DNA of 64,000 nucleotides from Natronomonas salsuginis (GTDB taxonomy: Archaea; Halobacteriota; Halobacteria; Halobacteriales; Haloarculaceae): assembly GCF_005239135.1 (NCBI RefSeq), contig NZ_QKNX01000004.1, positions 124,001 through 188,000 of the forward strand. Direction: 5' to 3'. The notes under the pieces were generated by a model. That model made no database searches. It was not told the DNA's origin and saw only the letters and a list, made by a program, of their open reading frames with translations. How positions within the stretch are numbered: the stretch's first letter is position 1; each line of letters begins with the position of its first letter. A program made the position numbers and the translations under genes. Positions 18,350-27,158 of the stretch are shown here, piece by piece.

Positions 18350-19246
18350 ATGCCGGCTGTTCGGGTGATGGAGCTCACGAAGCGATACGGCGACACCGCT
18401 GCCAACGACCGAATCACCTTCGACGTCGAGCGCGGGGAGATCTTCGGCTTTCTCGGTCCCAACGGCGCCGGCAAGACGACGACCATCCGATTGCTGCTCG
18501 GGCTGATAAAGCCGACGTCGGGGACGGCGACCGTACTCGGTGCGGACATCCGTGACCGCCGGGCGCTCACCGATGTCAAAGCGCGCGTGGGGTATCTGCC
18601 GGACACGCTGGGGTTCGACGAGGGGCTGACCGGGCGGCAGGCGCTCGATCACTTCGCCCGGATGCACGGCGACGAACGCCGCGAGGAGCTGTTGGAGCTG
18701 TTTCACCCGCCGCTGGAGAAACCGATCGAGACGTACTCCGAGGGGAACCGGCGGATGCTCGGGATCGTCCAGGCGTTCATGCACGATCCGGAGTTCGTGA
18801 TCATGGACGAACCGACCTCCGGGTTGGACCCGCTCAAACAGGACCGATTACACCAGTTCATCGAGAACGAACGCGACGCCGGTAAGACGCTGTTCTTCTC
18901 CTCGCACGTCCTCAGCGAGGTACAGCGGGTCTGCGATCGCGTCGGGATCATTCGGGCGGGGGAACTGGTCACGCTCGAAGACATCGAGACCCTGCTGAGA
19001 CAGAGCGGGAAGGAAGTGTGGGTCCACTTGAGAGAGCCGGTCGACGAATCTCGGTTCGTCACCGAGCAGATGATCGACGTCGAAATCGTCGACCGCTCGG
19101 TGCGATTTACGTACACTGGGGAGACGCAGCCGCTCCTCGAACACCTCGTTCAGTTCGACGTCGACGACGTCGACATCGGCAATCCGCAGTTGGACACGAT
19201 CTTCAAACACTACTACCGCGAGGGGCCGGCAGGACCAACGCCATGA
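18350..19246 (+). CDS. ABC transporter ATP-binding protein (ABC-2 type exporter)
   Basis: A 298-residue nucleotide-binding subunit with Walker A GPNGAGKTTTIRLLLGL, a divergent signature YSEGNRRMLGIVQA and Walker B FVIMDEPTSGLDP, followed by the H-loop (SSHVLSE) and an additional C-terminal domain typical of the CcmA/NatA/DrrA group. It should power the two membrane subunits encoded just downstream; its stop overlaps the first permease start (ATGA). A GTG 24 nt upstream is an alternative start. The cargo is unknown. Confidence 0.9.
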   Translation: MPAVRVMELTKRYGDTAANDRITFDVERGEIFGFLGPNGAGKTTTIRLLLGLIKPTSGTATVLGADIRDRRALTDVKARVGYLPDTLGFDEGLTGRQALDHFARMHGDERREELLELFHPPLEKPIETYSEGNRRMLGIVQAFMHDPEFVIMDEPTSGLDPLKQDRLHQFIENERDAGKTLFFSSHVLSEVQRVCDRVGIIRAGELVTLEDIETLLRQSGKEVWVHLREPVDESRFVTEQMIDVEIVDRSVRFTYTGETQPLLEHLVQFDVDDVDIGNPQLDTIFKHYYREGPAGPTP

Positions 19247-20025
19247 CGGCCATCTTGCGAAACGAATCGAGGCGGCTGCGACGCGGTTCGCTCCTCTTGA
19301 GCGGGCTGTTCGCGATGCTGACCGCGTTCTTTCTCGCCGTCTTCCCGGCGATACGAGACGAGGCGGAGGTGATCATGGACGCCTACCCGGAGTTCGTCAT
19401 CGAGTTGATGGGGCTCGAGGAGTTGAACACCATCGAGGGGTTCGCCGGCGGCTACATCTACCCGTTCATCTGGGTGCTGTTCGGCGGCGTCTATCTCGCG
19501 TACGTAAGCGCTGGGCTGATTGCGGGAGATATCCAATCCCGAACGTTAGACCTCACGCTGTCGAATCCGGTCTCCCGAGAGTCGGTGTTGGCACAGAAGG
19601 TCGCCGCCCTGTGGGTACCGATCCTCGCGTTGAACGGCGCTGTCGTGGTCACGCTGGCCCTCGGAGCGGTCGCTTTGGGTGAGCGCCTCGATATCGTCGC
19701 GCTGGCGATGGTACACCTACTCGGCGTTCCGTACCTGCTGGTCTGTGCCGGGATCGGCGTCGTGTTCTCCGTGCTCTTCGATCGGGTCGGGCGGGCGCAG
19801 GTCACGTCGCTTGGGTTGGTCTTCGTGCTCTGGTTGGTCGACGGGCTGTCGTACACGGACCCCGACTACGAGTGGATCGGGCAGTTCACACCGAGTCGGT
19901 ACTACGATCCGACCGGGATACTCGTCCACGGCGAGTACGGCTTTCTCGACGCGAGTCTGCTCCTCGCGGCGTTCGTTGCCTCCCTCGTCGTCGCCGCGGC
20001 CATCTTCGTCCGGAGGGACATCTGA
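19243..20025 (+). CDS. ABC-2 type permease, copy 1
   Basis: A 260-residue protein with six predicted membrane helices, beginning MTAILRNESRRLRRGS. The cytoplasmic coupling loop reads IAGDIQSRTLDLTLSNPVSR. It is translationally coupled to the ATPase and is clearly a paralogue of the next gene: same length, same N- and C-termini, and long identical stretches in between. The pair probably forms a heterodimeric exporter channel, like the NosY/NatB group. Confidence 0.88.
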   Translation: MTAILRNESRRLRRGSLLLSGLFAMLTAFFLAVFPAIRDEAEVIMDAYPEFVIELMGLEELNTIEGFAGGYIYPFIWVLFGGVYLAYVSAGLIAGDIQSRTLDLTLSNPVSRESVLAQKVAALWVPILALNGAVVVTLALGAVALGERLDIVALAMVHLLGVPYLLVCAGIGVVFSVLFDRVGRAQVTSLGLVFVLWLVDGLSYTDPDYEWIGQFTPSRYYDPTGILVHGEYGFLDASLLLAAFVASLVVAAAIFVRRDI

Positions 20026-20029
20026 GCCG

Positions 20030-20812
20030 ATGACGGCCATCCTCGAAAACGAGTCTCGACGGCGGCTCCGCGGATCGATCGCCCTGATCGGCGTGTTCGC
20101 CGTGTTGGCCGTGATGTACTTCTCGATCTTCCCGGAGTTCTCCGAGAGCGCGGTGGATATCGAGGCGGTGATTTCGGACTCCGCCTTCGAGGCCTTCGGA
20201 ACCGAGTCGTACAACACGATCGAGGGATTCATCGCCGCCGAGATGTACTCGTTCTTTTGGGTGCTCCTGATCGCAATATACTTCGCTTACGTGAGCGCTG
20301 GGACCATCGCTGGTGACATCGAAAGCCGAAAGATGGATCTCACGCTGTCGAACCCGGTGTCGAGGGAGTCGGTGGTGGCACAGAAAGTCGCCGCCCTGTG
20401 GGTGCCGCTCGTCGCGTTGAACGTCGCGGTCCCGGCCATCGTCTACGTCGGCTCCGTCGGTATCGACGAGCCGATCAACCCGGTCGCGCTGGCGATGGTG
20501 CATCTGCTCAGCGTTCCGTACCTGCTGGTCTGTGCGGGGATCGGACTGGTGGCGTCCGTCCTCTTCGACCGGGCCAGAACCGCACAGGGGGTCGCCCTCG
20601 TGGCGGTGTTCGTACTGTGGCTCGTCGATACAATCTCGACGCTGGATCCCGATGCCGAGTGGCTCGGGCAGTTCACACCGAGCCGGTACTACGACGAGAC
20701 GGATATCCTCGTCAACGAGGTGTACGCGTTCTTCGATGCCGCGATCCTGCTCGTCGCGTTCGTCCTGCTGGTCCTCGTCGCCACAGGGCTCTTCGTCGAG
20801 CGCGACATCTGA
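20030..20812 (+). CDS. ABC-2 type permease, copy 2 (tandem duplicate)
   Basis: 260 residues, six membrane helices, starting MTAILENESRRRLRGS. It shares with copy 1 the loop SRxxDLTLSNPVSRES, the block AQKVAALWVP and the tail GQFTPSRYYD...FVxRDI, which shows a tandem gene duplication. The start lies 4 nt after the copy 1 stop, so the ATPase and both permeases form one operon. The putative partner of the transporter is the secreted protein encoded downstream at 20950. Confidence 0.88.
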   Translation: MTAILENESRRRLRGSIALIGVFAVLAVMYFSIFPEFSESAVDIEAVISDSAFEAFGTESYNTIEGFIAAEMYSFFWVLLIAIYFAYVSAGTIAGDIESRKMDLTLSNPVSRESVVAQKVAALWVPLVALNVAVPAIVYVGSVGIDEPINPVALAMVHLLSVPYLLVCAGIGLVASVLFDRARTAQGVALVAVFVLWLVDTISTLDPDAEWLGQFTPSRYYDETDILVNEVYAFFDAAILLVAFVLLVLVATGLFVERDI

Positions 20813-20906
20813 CGGTTCTCAACCCGTGGTGTTCGGCCTAGTAGTTCTTGTACGAACGGGCGGTATCGCCACACCATCCTCGATGAACCGCCACAGAACA
20901 CACGAC

Positions 20907-20923
20907 GATACCGGTTCGGTATC
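20907..20923. promoter_or_regulatory. Inverted repeat upstream of the secreted Ig-like protein gene
   Basis: gataccg-gtt-cggtatc is a perfect 7-bp inverted repeat with a 3-base centre. It lies 27 nt before the ATG at 20950 and 95 nt after the last permease stop. It could be an operator or a short terminator for the ABC operon. No clear TATA box was found for the downstream gene. Confidence 0.4.
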
Positions 20924-20949
20924 CCGGCGTCGGTGGGAGCAACGCACGC

Positions 20950-22542
20950 ATGCGACGTAGCGCTCTCGTCGTCTTCGTCGTCGGACTGTTCCTCGTCTCC
21001 CCGCTGGCCGGCGTCGCGCTCGCCCAAGACGGTGTCCAGTTCGTTCGCGGCGAACCAGACCTCGACGTGTACGCTCCCGACCCGACGCTCACCCCGGGAA
21101 CGACGACGCAACTCACCCTCCAGATCGAAAACGACGGCAAGATACTGTCGGGGGCCACGTCACAGCGCGCGGTCGTGACGACCGCGCGTGCCGTCTCCGT
21201 CGAGGTCGACGAGCGTCGGGCCCCGATCGTCGTCGAGACCCGACAAACGTCGATCGGCTCCGTCCCCGACGGCGGCGTTCGCGAGGTCCCGATCACGGTC
21301 ACGGTCCCTCGGGATGCTTCCCCCGGCACGTACGACGTTGACGTCGAGCTCCGGTACTCGCACACGTATCAGTACGTTCCCCAAAGCGGGATCGTCCAGG
21401 AGCGATCGCGACGCGTCACCCGTTCCGTCGACGTGCGGGTCGACGACGGTCCGCGATTCGAGATCGAGGCCCAGACGAGCGACGTACAGATTGGCGATTC
21501 GGGAACGCTGCGTGCAGTAGTCACGAACGTCGGTGACGACCCCGCGCGCCAACTCACCGTCGGCCTCGAATCCGGCAGTTCGGACGTCACGCTCGGCGGG
21601 AACTCGCAGAATTCTGCCCGGATCGAACGGCTCGCCCCCGGTGAGAACGCCACGATCACCTACGACGTGGCCGTCAACGACGACGTGTCCCTCCGGACCT
21701 TTCCGCTCGTCGGCCGCGTGCACTTCACCGACGCTAACGGCATCCGGAACGTGCAAGAAGACCTCGCTGTCGGCGTCCGACCGGCGTCCGCCCAGACGTT
21801 TTCGTTCGCCGTCGACGAGTCGACGCTCCGGGTCGGCGAGACTGGCGCCGTTCGCGGCACGATCCGAAACGAGGGGCCAGCCGATCTGACAGACGTCGTG
21901 CTCGCGGTCGGGAACGCGCCGTTCGACCCGCGGACGCCGACCTACGCCATCGGCGACCTCGATCAGGGGGACTCGGCAGCGTTCCAGTTTCGAGGGACCG
22001 TTCCCGCCGAGGCTGACGCGGTTCCGCAGCGGATCGACGTCGTGACCCGGTACCGAACGTCCGGCAGCAACGAGCGAACGGCGGACGATTCACTGCGCGT
22101 CTCCGTCGCCGATCGTCGGGATTCGGTCGCGGTCACGGCAGTCGACCCGCGGTTCGAGGCCGGTTCGGACGGCGTCCTCGAACTCGAGGTAACGAACCGA
22201 CGAGACGTCGAAATACGCGATGTTCGGCTCAACGTGGCGGTCGAAGCGCCGCTCGACAGCGAGTTCCGGTCGGCGATACTCCCGTCGCTCCAACCCGACG
22301 AGACCGGTCGGGTCGCTATCGATCTCGAGGTCGATGGCGACGCGCCCGCAAGCCGCTATCCGGCGACGGTTTCGGTGGCGTACACCGACCAGGACGACGA
22401 ACTCGTCACGGCCCGGCCCGCGATCGTCGCGGTCACGGTGACCGACGCGGAGGGGGTCGAACTGCTCTCGATCGAACTGGTGCTCTTCGGCGTCCTCCTG
22501 CTGCTCGTCGCCGTCGTCTTCGTCTGGCTCTATCGCCGGTGA
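20950..22542 (+). CDS. Secreted, membrane-anchored Ig-like (COG1361/CARDB-type) protein
   Basis: A 530-residue protein with a Sec signal peptide (MRRSALVVFVVGLFLVSPLA, cleavage after ALA-25), four or so beta-sandwich modules of the COG1361/NEW3-CARDB type (for example GDSGTLRAVVTNVGDDPARQ and LRVGETGAVRGTIRNEGPAD), and one C-terminal helix (LVLFGVLLLLVAVVFVWLYR) with a short basic end. It should sit outside the cell, anchored in the membrane. Its position right after an ABC exporter operon suggests it is an accessory or partner of that transporter, which is inference from context. Confidence 0.82.
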   Translation: MRRSALVVFVVGLFLVSPLAGVALAQDGVQFVRGEPDLDVYAPDPTLTPGTTTQLTLQIENDGKILSGATSQRAVVTTARAVSVEVDERRAPIVVETRQTSIGSVPDGGVREVPITVTVPRDASPGTYDVDVELRYSHTYQYVPQSGIVQERSRRVTRSVDVRVDDGPRFEIEAQTSDVQIGDSGTLRAVVTNVGDDPARQLTVGLESGSSDVTLGGNSQNSARIERLAPGENATITYDVAVNDDVSLRTFPLVGRVHFTDANGIRNVQEDLAVGVRPASAQTFSFAVDESTLRVGETGAVRGTIRNEGPADLTDVVLAVGNAPFDPRTPTYAIGDLDQGDSAAFQFRGTVPAEADAVPQRIDVVTRYRTSGSNERTADDSLRVSVADRRDSVAVTAVDPRFEAGSDGVLELEVTNRRDVEIRDVRLNVAVEAPLDSEFRSAILPSLQPDETGRVAIDLEVDGDAPASRYPATVSVAYTDQDDELVTARPAIVAVTVTDAEGVELLSIELVLFGVLLLLVAVVFVWLYRR

Positions 22543-22545
22543 CGC

Positions 22546-23358
22546 TCATTCGAGTTTCCCGAGGGCCGCGAAGAACTCCAGCGGCGGGCCGGCGATCCGA
22601 ACCGGCGTCTCCGCGGGCCGGAGTCGGACCGTCGTCGGCGGGTCGATCCGCTCTCGCGTGCGCCCGTCCGCGATCACGAACGCGTGGTCCGCCTCCTCGA
22701 CGAGGACCGTGATCTCCGCGGCGGTCGGGACCGCGAGTGACGGCATCGACTCGGCGGCGCACATCTCGGTGATGACGAACGCCGACAGGTCCGGATGGAC
22801 CAGCGGGCCGCCCTCGCTGAGGTTGTACGCGGTCGATCCCGCAGCCGTCGAGACCAGCACGCCGTCGGCACGGCCGCCAGAATACAGCTCTCCGTCGACG
22901 CGGAGCTCCATCCCGAGCCCGTTGTTTCTCCCGCGCTGGGGACCGAGCGTCGCGATCTCGTTGACGGCCGCCGGGAGCGACCACCCCTCGCCCTCAGCTC
23001 GGATCTGTGGAAGCTCCTGAAACGTGGCGTCACCGCTTCGGATCCGATCGACCGCCGTCTCGACGGCCTCGACGCAATCGCCCGGCGACACGGCGTTCAG
23101 AAAGCCGACCTCCCCGAGGTTGACCCCCATAATCGGCGTCGGCGAGACCTCGCGGGCAGTGAACAGAAACGTCCCGTCGCCGCCGATCGAGACGACGAGA
23201 TCACACGCAGACAGCGCCTCGACGGCCCGTCCGTCGGCGTCCAGCGCCTCGGCGGTCGCCTCGTCGAGCGTGACCGTCGCGTCGACGCGCCGTCTGATTC
23301 GGTCGGCGAGCTCGGCGGCACGCGGGGTATCACGCTTTGCGACGATGCCGAGGTGCAT
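22546..23358 (-). CDS. nadK: NAD kinase
   Basis: A 270-residue kinase that makes NADP from NAD. The catalytic GGDGTFLFTA motif (about residue 60), MGVNLGEVGFLN and the DGVLVSTAAGSTAYNLSEGG stretch are intact. The start is the ATG at 23358 (MHLGIVAKRD); the long upstream frame is non-coding. It is transcribed away from the KaiC-like gene, with about 115 bp between the two starts. The stop lies 3 bp from that of the convergent secreted-protein gene. Confidence 0.92.
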   Translation of the reverse strand: MHLGIVAKRDTPRAAELADRIRRRVDATVTLDEATAEALDADGRAVEALSACDLVVSIGGDGTFLFTAREVSPTPIMGVNLGEVGFLNAVSPGDCVEAVETAVDRIRSGDATFQELPQIRAEGEGWSLPAAVNEIATLGPQRGRNNGLGMELRVDGELYSGGRADGVLVSTAAGSTAYNLSEGGPLVHPDLSAFVITEMCAAESMPSLAVPTAAEITVLVEEADHAFVIADGRTRERIDPPTTVRLRPAETPVRIAGPPLEFFAALGKLE

Positions 23359-23417
23359 CGAATCAGCCTTCGACAGCCGACGACAAAAGCTCCCCGAAGT
23401 GGCCGTCATCGTCCGCG

Positions 23418-23425
23418 AATATAAG
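23418..23425 (+). promoter_or_regulatory. TATA element upstream of the KaiC-like gene and its mini-ORF
   Basis: aatataag is centred about 28 nt before the ATG of a 9-codon open reading frame at 23449 and about 54 nt before the KaiC-like start. It therefore points to a leaderless transcript that begins with the mini-ORF. Confidence 0.5.
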
Positions 23426-23448
23426 TCGTCGGGGGTCGAACGCCGGCT

Positions 23449-23478
23449 ATGCGCGAGCCGATCGGGGGCGACGAATGA
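23449..23478 (+). CDS. Possible leaderless upstream mini-ORF (9 codons) overlapping the KaiC-like start
   Basis: The frame MREPIGGDE-stop begins where a transcript driven by the TATA element at 23418 would start. Its TGA overlaps the ATG of the KaiC-like gene (ATGA). This geometry would let ribosomes that translate the peptide re-initiate directly on the main gene. It may be a coupling device or chance; nothing suggests that the peptide has a function of its own. Confidence 0.35.
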   Translation: MREPIGGDE

Positions 23479-24353
23479 GCGACGACGACTGGTTCGAGCG
23501 CGATCGCCCTTCCGGTGACGGCGAGCCGACCACGGACGACTTCGCGGCCGCCTTCGACGTCGATTTCGATCCTGCCCTCGATCCAGAACCGGCGATTGAC
23601 GCCGTCGACGCACCGGGTTCGACTTCCGGTGGCGAGTTCGACGAGGCGTTCGAGTCGGATATCCCGCGACTCGAACTCGGGATCGGCGGCCTCGACGCGA
23701 TGATTCAGGGGGGTGTCCCCGAGCGTTCGCTCATGGCCGTGATGGGCTCGGCCGGAACCGGGAAAACCACCTTCGGGTTGCAGTTCCTCCAGCACGGCAT
23801 CGAGCGCGACGAGCGGGCGGTTTACATCGCGCTCGAAGAGAGCGCCACCGCGGTCCAGCAGGCGGCCACCGAGAAGGGATGGCCGTTCGACGACTATCTC
23901 GACGACGAGCGACTGGCGATCGTCGATCTCGACCCGATCGAGATGGCCAACAGCCTCACGTCGATCCGGAACGACCTCCCGCGTCTCATCGAGGAGTTCG
24001 ACGCCGATCGGCTCGTTCTCGACTCCGTCTCGCTGCTGGAAATGATGTACGACGACCAGGCCAAACGCCGGATGGAGGTGTTCGATTTCACCAAGTCGCT
24101 CAAGCGCGCCGGCGTGACGACCATGCTGACGAGCGAGGCGAGCGACCGAGATCCCTACACCTCCAAACACGGCATCATCGAGTATCTCACCGACGCGGTC
24201 TTCGTCCTCCAGTACGTCCGCTCGGAGTTCGACCAGACCCGCTTGGCTATCGAGATTCAGAAGATCAGGAACGCCAACCACTCCCGCGAGACGAAACCGT
24301 ACGAGATCACCAACGATGGGATTTCGGTGTATCGGCAGGCGGACATCTTCTGA
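23475..24353 (+). CDS. KaiC-like RecA-superfamily ATPase
   Basis: A 292-residue protein: an acidic, low-complexity N-terminus (1-60), then a KaiC/RadA-type ATPase domain with LELGIGGLDAMIQGGVP, Walker A GSAGTGKTT (91-99), a catalytic-Glu region ALEES and Walker B DRLVLDSVS. There is only one KaiC domain. Such proteins in haloarchaea are usually signalling ATPases, and some (ArlH) act in archaellum assembly. There is no archaellum gene nearby, so a regulatory role is more likely; the partner is unknown. Confidence 0.85.
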   Translation: MSDDDWFERDRPSGDGEPTTDDFAAAFDVDFDPALDPEPAIDAVDAPGSTSGGEFDEAFESDIPRLELGIGGLDAMIQGGVPERSLMAVMGSAGTGKTTFGLQFLQHGIERDERAVYIALEESATAVQQAATEKGWPFDDYLDDERLAIVDLDPIEMANSLTSIRNDLPRLIEEFDADRLVLDSVSLLEMMYDDQAKRRMEVFDFTKSLKRAGVTTMLTSEASDRDPYTSKHGIIEYLTDAVFVLQYVRSEFDQTRLAIEIQKIRNANHSRETKPYEITNDGISVYRQADIF

Positions 24354-24371
24354 GACGACCGCTCGGCGCTC

Positions 24372-24755
24372 TCAGCCGCCGCCGTCGCTCGCGTGTGCGG
24401 CGAGAACCGGCTTGACCGAACTGGCGAGGTCTTCGAACCGCTCCATCGACATCGAGTCGGTCGTGACCCACACGCCGTACCGGTCCTCGATGACGCGCGT
24501 CAGGTAGCCGTGTTCGAACATCCGGACCGTCGCTTGGTACTCGCCCAACTGCGTGTTCCGATACAGATCATCCGACCGTACCCCCGATCGCTCCAGCTCC
24601 GCGAACCCGGTGAGATCCGCCGTCCGGTCGAGATCCGAGCGTAAATAGAGCTGTTCGACCGTCTCCTCGGTGAAGTACGCGATGCTCCGCAGTTCGTCCC
24701 CGATGCTGGCCCGGCACGCGCTGATCAGCTCCTCGGCGAGGTCGTCCATCTCCAT
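24372..24755 (-). CDS. Conserved haloarchaeal hypothetical protein, about 127 aa
   Basis: A small acidic, cytoplasmic, mainly alpha-helical protein (MEMDDLAEELISACRASIGD...), with no transmembrane segment and no metal-binding motif that I recognise. Codon use is typical of real genes here. A TATA-like actattat on the minus strand, centred about 24 nt before the ATG at 24755, fits a leaderless mRNA; a second in-frame ATG two codons later is possible. It converges on the KaiC-like gene with 18 bp between stops. Function not recognised. Confidence 0.6.
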   Translation of the reverse strand: MEMDDLAEELISACRASIGDELRSIAYFTEETVEQLYLRSDLDRTADLTGFAELERSGVRSDDLYRNTQLGEYQATVRMFEHGYLTRVIEDRYGVWVTTDSMSMERFEDLASSVKPVLAAHASDGGG

Positions 24756-24849
24756 GGTTCGAGTTGCGGTACAGGGATAATAGTGGTGTGGGTTGTCGGG
24801 ACATGACAATGTGCGATGCGCGAGCACGCGTACCCACCACTGGAGGTCG

Positions 24850-26664
24850 CTAGTCGCGCCCGTGTCTCGTCAGACAGTTCGAGAGGCCGATCAACTCGAC
24901 CGGCTCGGAGTTGTCGGGCGAGTAGACCACCATCTGCCCCTTCTCCATGTACGGGACCTTCCCCTCCAGATTCGACGGGATGTTGACCGCCTTGATCGCG
25001 TTCTCGTCGCCGAGGTTCAACACGACCGTCGTGTTGATCTGTTTGAAGATGGGGTCGGCGATGTCCTGGGGATCCTGCGTGATGAGAAACAGGCCGAGGC
25101 GCTCCTTTCGACCCTGTTTGGCCGCCTCGGCGAACTTCCCGATGACGCGATCGGCTTGGACGCTGTCGGCGTCGGTCAGGAAGTTGTGCGCCTCGTCCAT
25201 CCCCAACACGAGCGGCGTCTCCTTGATCCGATCGTGGGTCGGGTTATTCGAGAGCTTTTGGTCGACCAACAGCGACGAGAGCGCCAACACGACGGTCGTC
25301 GTCGCCCGCGAGTCGTTGATGTGGTAGGTCGGCACCGTCGTGATCCCGCCGGGCCGGACGAACGCGTCGACGAGTTCGGTGATGGGGCGAGCGTCCTGGT
25401 CGAAGATCGACCCGAAACCGAGGATCCGCCGTCGGATCGCGTCGAACGTCGCCTCGTGCACGCGGCCGGACTCGTCGAGTTCCTCCTTCAACGCCGGATC
25501 GTCGAGGAAGGTTCGAAAGTCGTCGTACGTTCCGCTGTCGCCGTACTGCCGCTCGAACTGCGGGAGCAGGACGCCCACGAGCGCGCCGTACTGGTTGTCG
25601 TTCAGTCCGCTGCCGGCGACGAGCCACGGGTTGTCGAACACCATCGAGAAGGGGATCGTGAACTCGATCTGTTCGGCCCCGTGGTGGGCGGCGGCGTAGG
25701 TCGCGTCGCCGACCTTCGGGACGAACGCCTTCGTGTCCGCGACGCCCCCGTGTGCGATCCCCTCGCGATCGAGTCGGCGCTCGTACTCGGCGTCCACTTC
25801 GGGGTTGTCGTCGTGCATCTGGGCGTACTCGTCTTGAGGATCGAACTGGACGAGCGCCGGGGCGACCGTCCGGCCGTCGTCGGTCGGGTATCGTCGGTCG
25901 TCAGCGAGATACTGTCGAAGGACGTTCTTCGCGCCGTGGGTCTTCCCGGAGCCGGTCCCGCCGGCGACGAGGGTGTGCCGGAAGACGAGCGGATCGCCGG
26001 CCTCGTAGTCGTCTTTCAGCCGGTAGTCGATCGTCGGCGGACTCGCGGCCGTTTTGACTTTCTCGCCGCCGACGGCGAGGTGGCCGAGGAAGACGCCCTC
26101 CTCGGGGATCTTCAGCCCGGTCTTGATCTCGGTGCTGTCCTCCGCCCGCCGGATGACCGTCTCGGGCTTCGGCACCCGGTCGGTCATCCGCCGCTTGAGC
26201 TCGCCGCCCTCCTCGTACAGCACGGCGACCGGTTCGAGCGTCGCCATGAACTTGTAGTCTTGCTCGTCGATCCCCTCGCGACGCATCGCCCGTCGCGCGT
26301 GGATCTCGGTCGCGTCGTCCGAGCGAAACTCCTGGGCGTACTCTAGGGCGACGATCCGACAGAACAGCCGCTCGCCGTCCGGGTAAGCCGCGACGAGGTA
26401 GCTGCCGATGCGAACCGAGGAGCGATTGTCGACGGTGACGTACGCACGCAGACACGTGTCGTCGGCCTCCTCGCTCACGACGAGCCCTTCGGAGGCCGAC
26501 AGCGTCCCGATGCCGCGATCGGTCCCGACCGGCGAGACGGACATTGGTTCGAAGTCGGCGTCGGCATCGGGCTCGGATTCCGTCGACGACTCGGCCGCTG
26601 CCGTCGAATCTCCCTCCCCGGAGTCATCGGGGTCGTAGTTCGCGAAGTCGCCAAGATCGGACAT
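24850..26664 (-). CDS. HerA-like hexameric ATPase
   Basis: A 604-residue protein: an acidic N-terminus (1-55), a HAS-barrel-like beta region (about 60-190), and a HerA/FtsK-type RecA ATPase with Walker A AGGTGSGKTHGAKNVL and Walker B PLVLGMDEAHNFL, plus the sensor-like LFLITQDPQDI and NTTVVLNLGDENA. HerA proteins pump DNA and often act with NurA nuclease in end resection, but no NurA is next to it, so this may be one of the several HerA paralogues of haloarchaea. It is the last gene of a likely three-gene operon with 27140 and 27671. Confidence 0.85.
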   Translation of the reverse strand: MSDLGDFANYDPDDSGEGDSTAAAESSTESEPDADADFEPMSVSPVGTDRGIGTLSASEGLVVSEEADDTCLRAYVTVDNRSSVRIGSYLVAAYPDGERLFCRIVALEYAQEFRSDDATEIHARRAMRREGIDEQDYKFMATLEPVAVLYEEGGELKRRMTDRVPKPETVIRRAEDSTEIKTGLKIPEEGVFLGHLAVGGEKVKTAASPPTIDYRLKDDYEAGDPLVFRHTLVAGGTGSGKTHGAKNVLRQYLADDRRYPTDDGRTVAPALVQFDPQDEYAQMHDDNPEVDAEYERRLDREGIAHGGVADTKAFVPKVGDATYAAAHHGAEQIEFTIPFSMVFDNPWLVAGSGLNDNQYGALVGVLLPQFERQYGDSGTYDDFRTFLDDPALKEELDESGRVHEATFDAIRRRILGFGSIFDQDARPITELVDAFVRPGGITTVPTYHINDSRATTTVVLALSSLLVDQKLSNNPTHDRIKETPLVLGMDEAHNFLTDADSVQADRVIGKFAEAAKQGRKERLGLFLITQDPQDIADPIFKQINTTVVLNLGDENAIKAVNIPSNLEGKVPYMEKGQMVVYSPDNSEPVELIGLSNCLTRHGRD

Positions 26665-26726
26665 ACGACGACCCTCTCTCCCACCGAACAAAAAGCCACG
26701 CACCCGTACCGGGTCGTCGATAGCGC

Positions 26727-27140
26727 TTACCGATCGAGTTGATGCACGCGATTCACCGCGACCCGCACCGCCTCCGAGAGTGAGTCGACGGTCATCGTCC
26801 GCTCGCGTGCCGCCCGCAGGCCATCGCGCTCGTAGAAGACGATATCACGCCCCGGCTGGCTGTCGTCGATCGGTTTCAACACGAGTTGTGGGTCCGCGAG
26901 CGTCCGGCGAAAGCGGATCGTCTCCGAGAGCGGCTCCGAGCCGAACTGGACGAGGTCGGGGCGGACGTCCCACTCGTCGGGGAGTTCGCGCCGAATCGAC
27001 TGAACGTCGACGCGGTCGGCGATCGTCTCGACTCGACGGATCTCCTCCAGCGTCCCGCCGTCCGATGGGTCCGTGGCAGGTTCGGATTCACTTCGCTTCG
27101 ATGCCGACGCCGCGCCGGTGTTTCTCCTGTGTCGTGTCAT
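26727..27140 (-). CDS. Conserved hypothetical protein upstream of the HerA-like ATPase
   Basis: A 137-residue protein with a basic, disordered N-terminus and a soluble alpha/beta body (IRRELPDEWDVRPDLVQFGS...). No known catalytic motif is visible. It begins 18 bp after the stop of the DUF5658-like membrane gene and ends 62 bp before the HerA-like start, all on the minus strand, so it is probably co-transcribed and may be an accessory protein of the ATPase; that is inference. Upstream of its ATG is ggagg (in gatcggaggataa), a plausible ribosome binding site. Confidence 0.55.
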   Translation of the reverse strand: MTRHRRNTGAASASKRSESEPATDPSDGGTLEEIRRVETIADRVDVQSIRRELPDEWDVRPDLVQFGSEPLSETIRFRRTLADPQLVLKPIDDSQPGRDIVFYERDGLRAARERTMTVDSLSEAVRVAVNRVHQLDR

Positions 27141-27158
27141 TGTCTCGTCTCCATCGAA

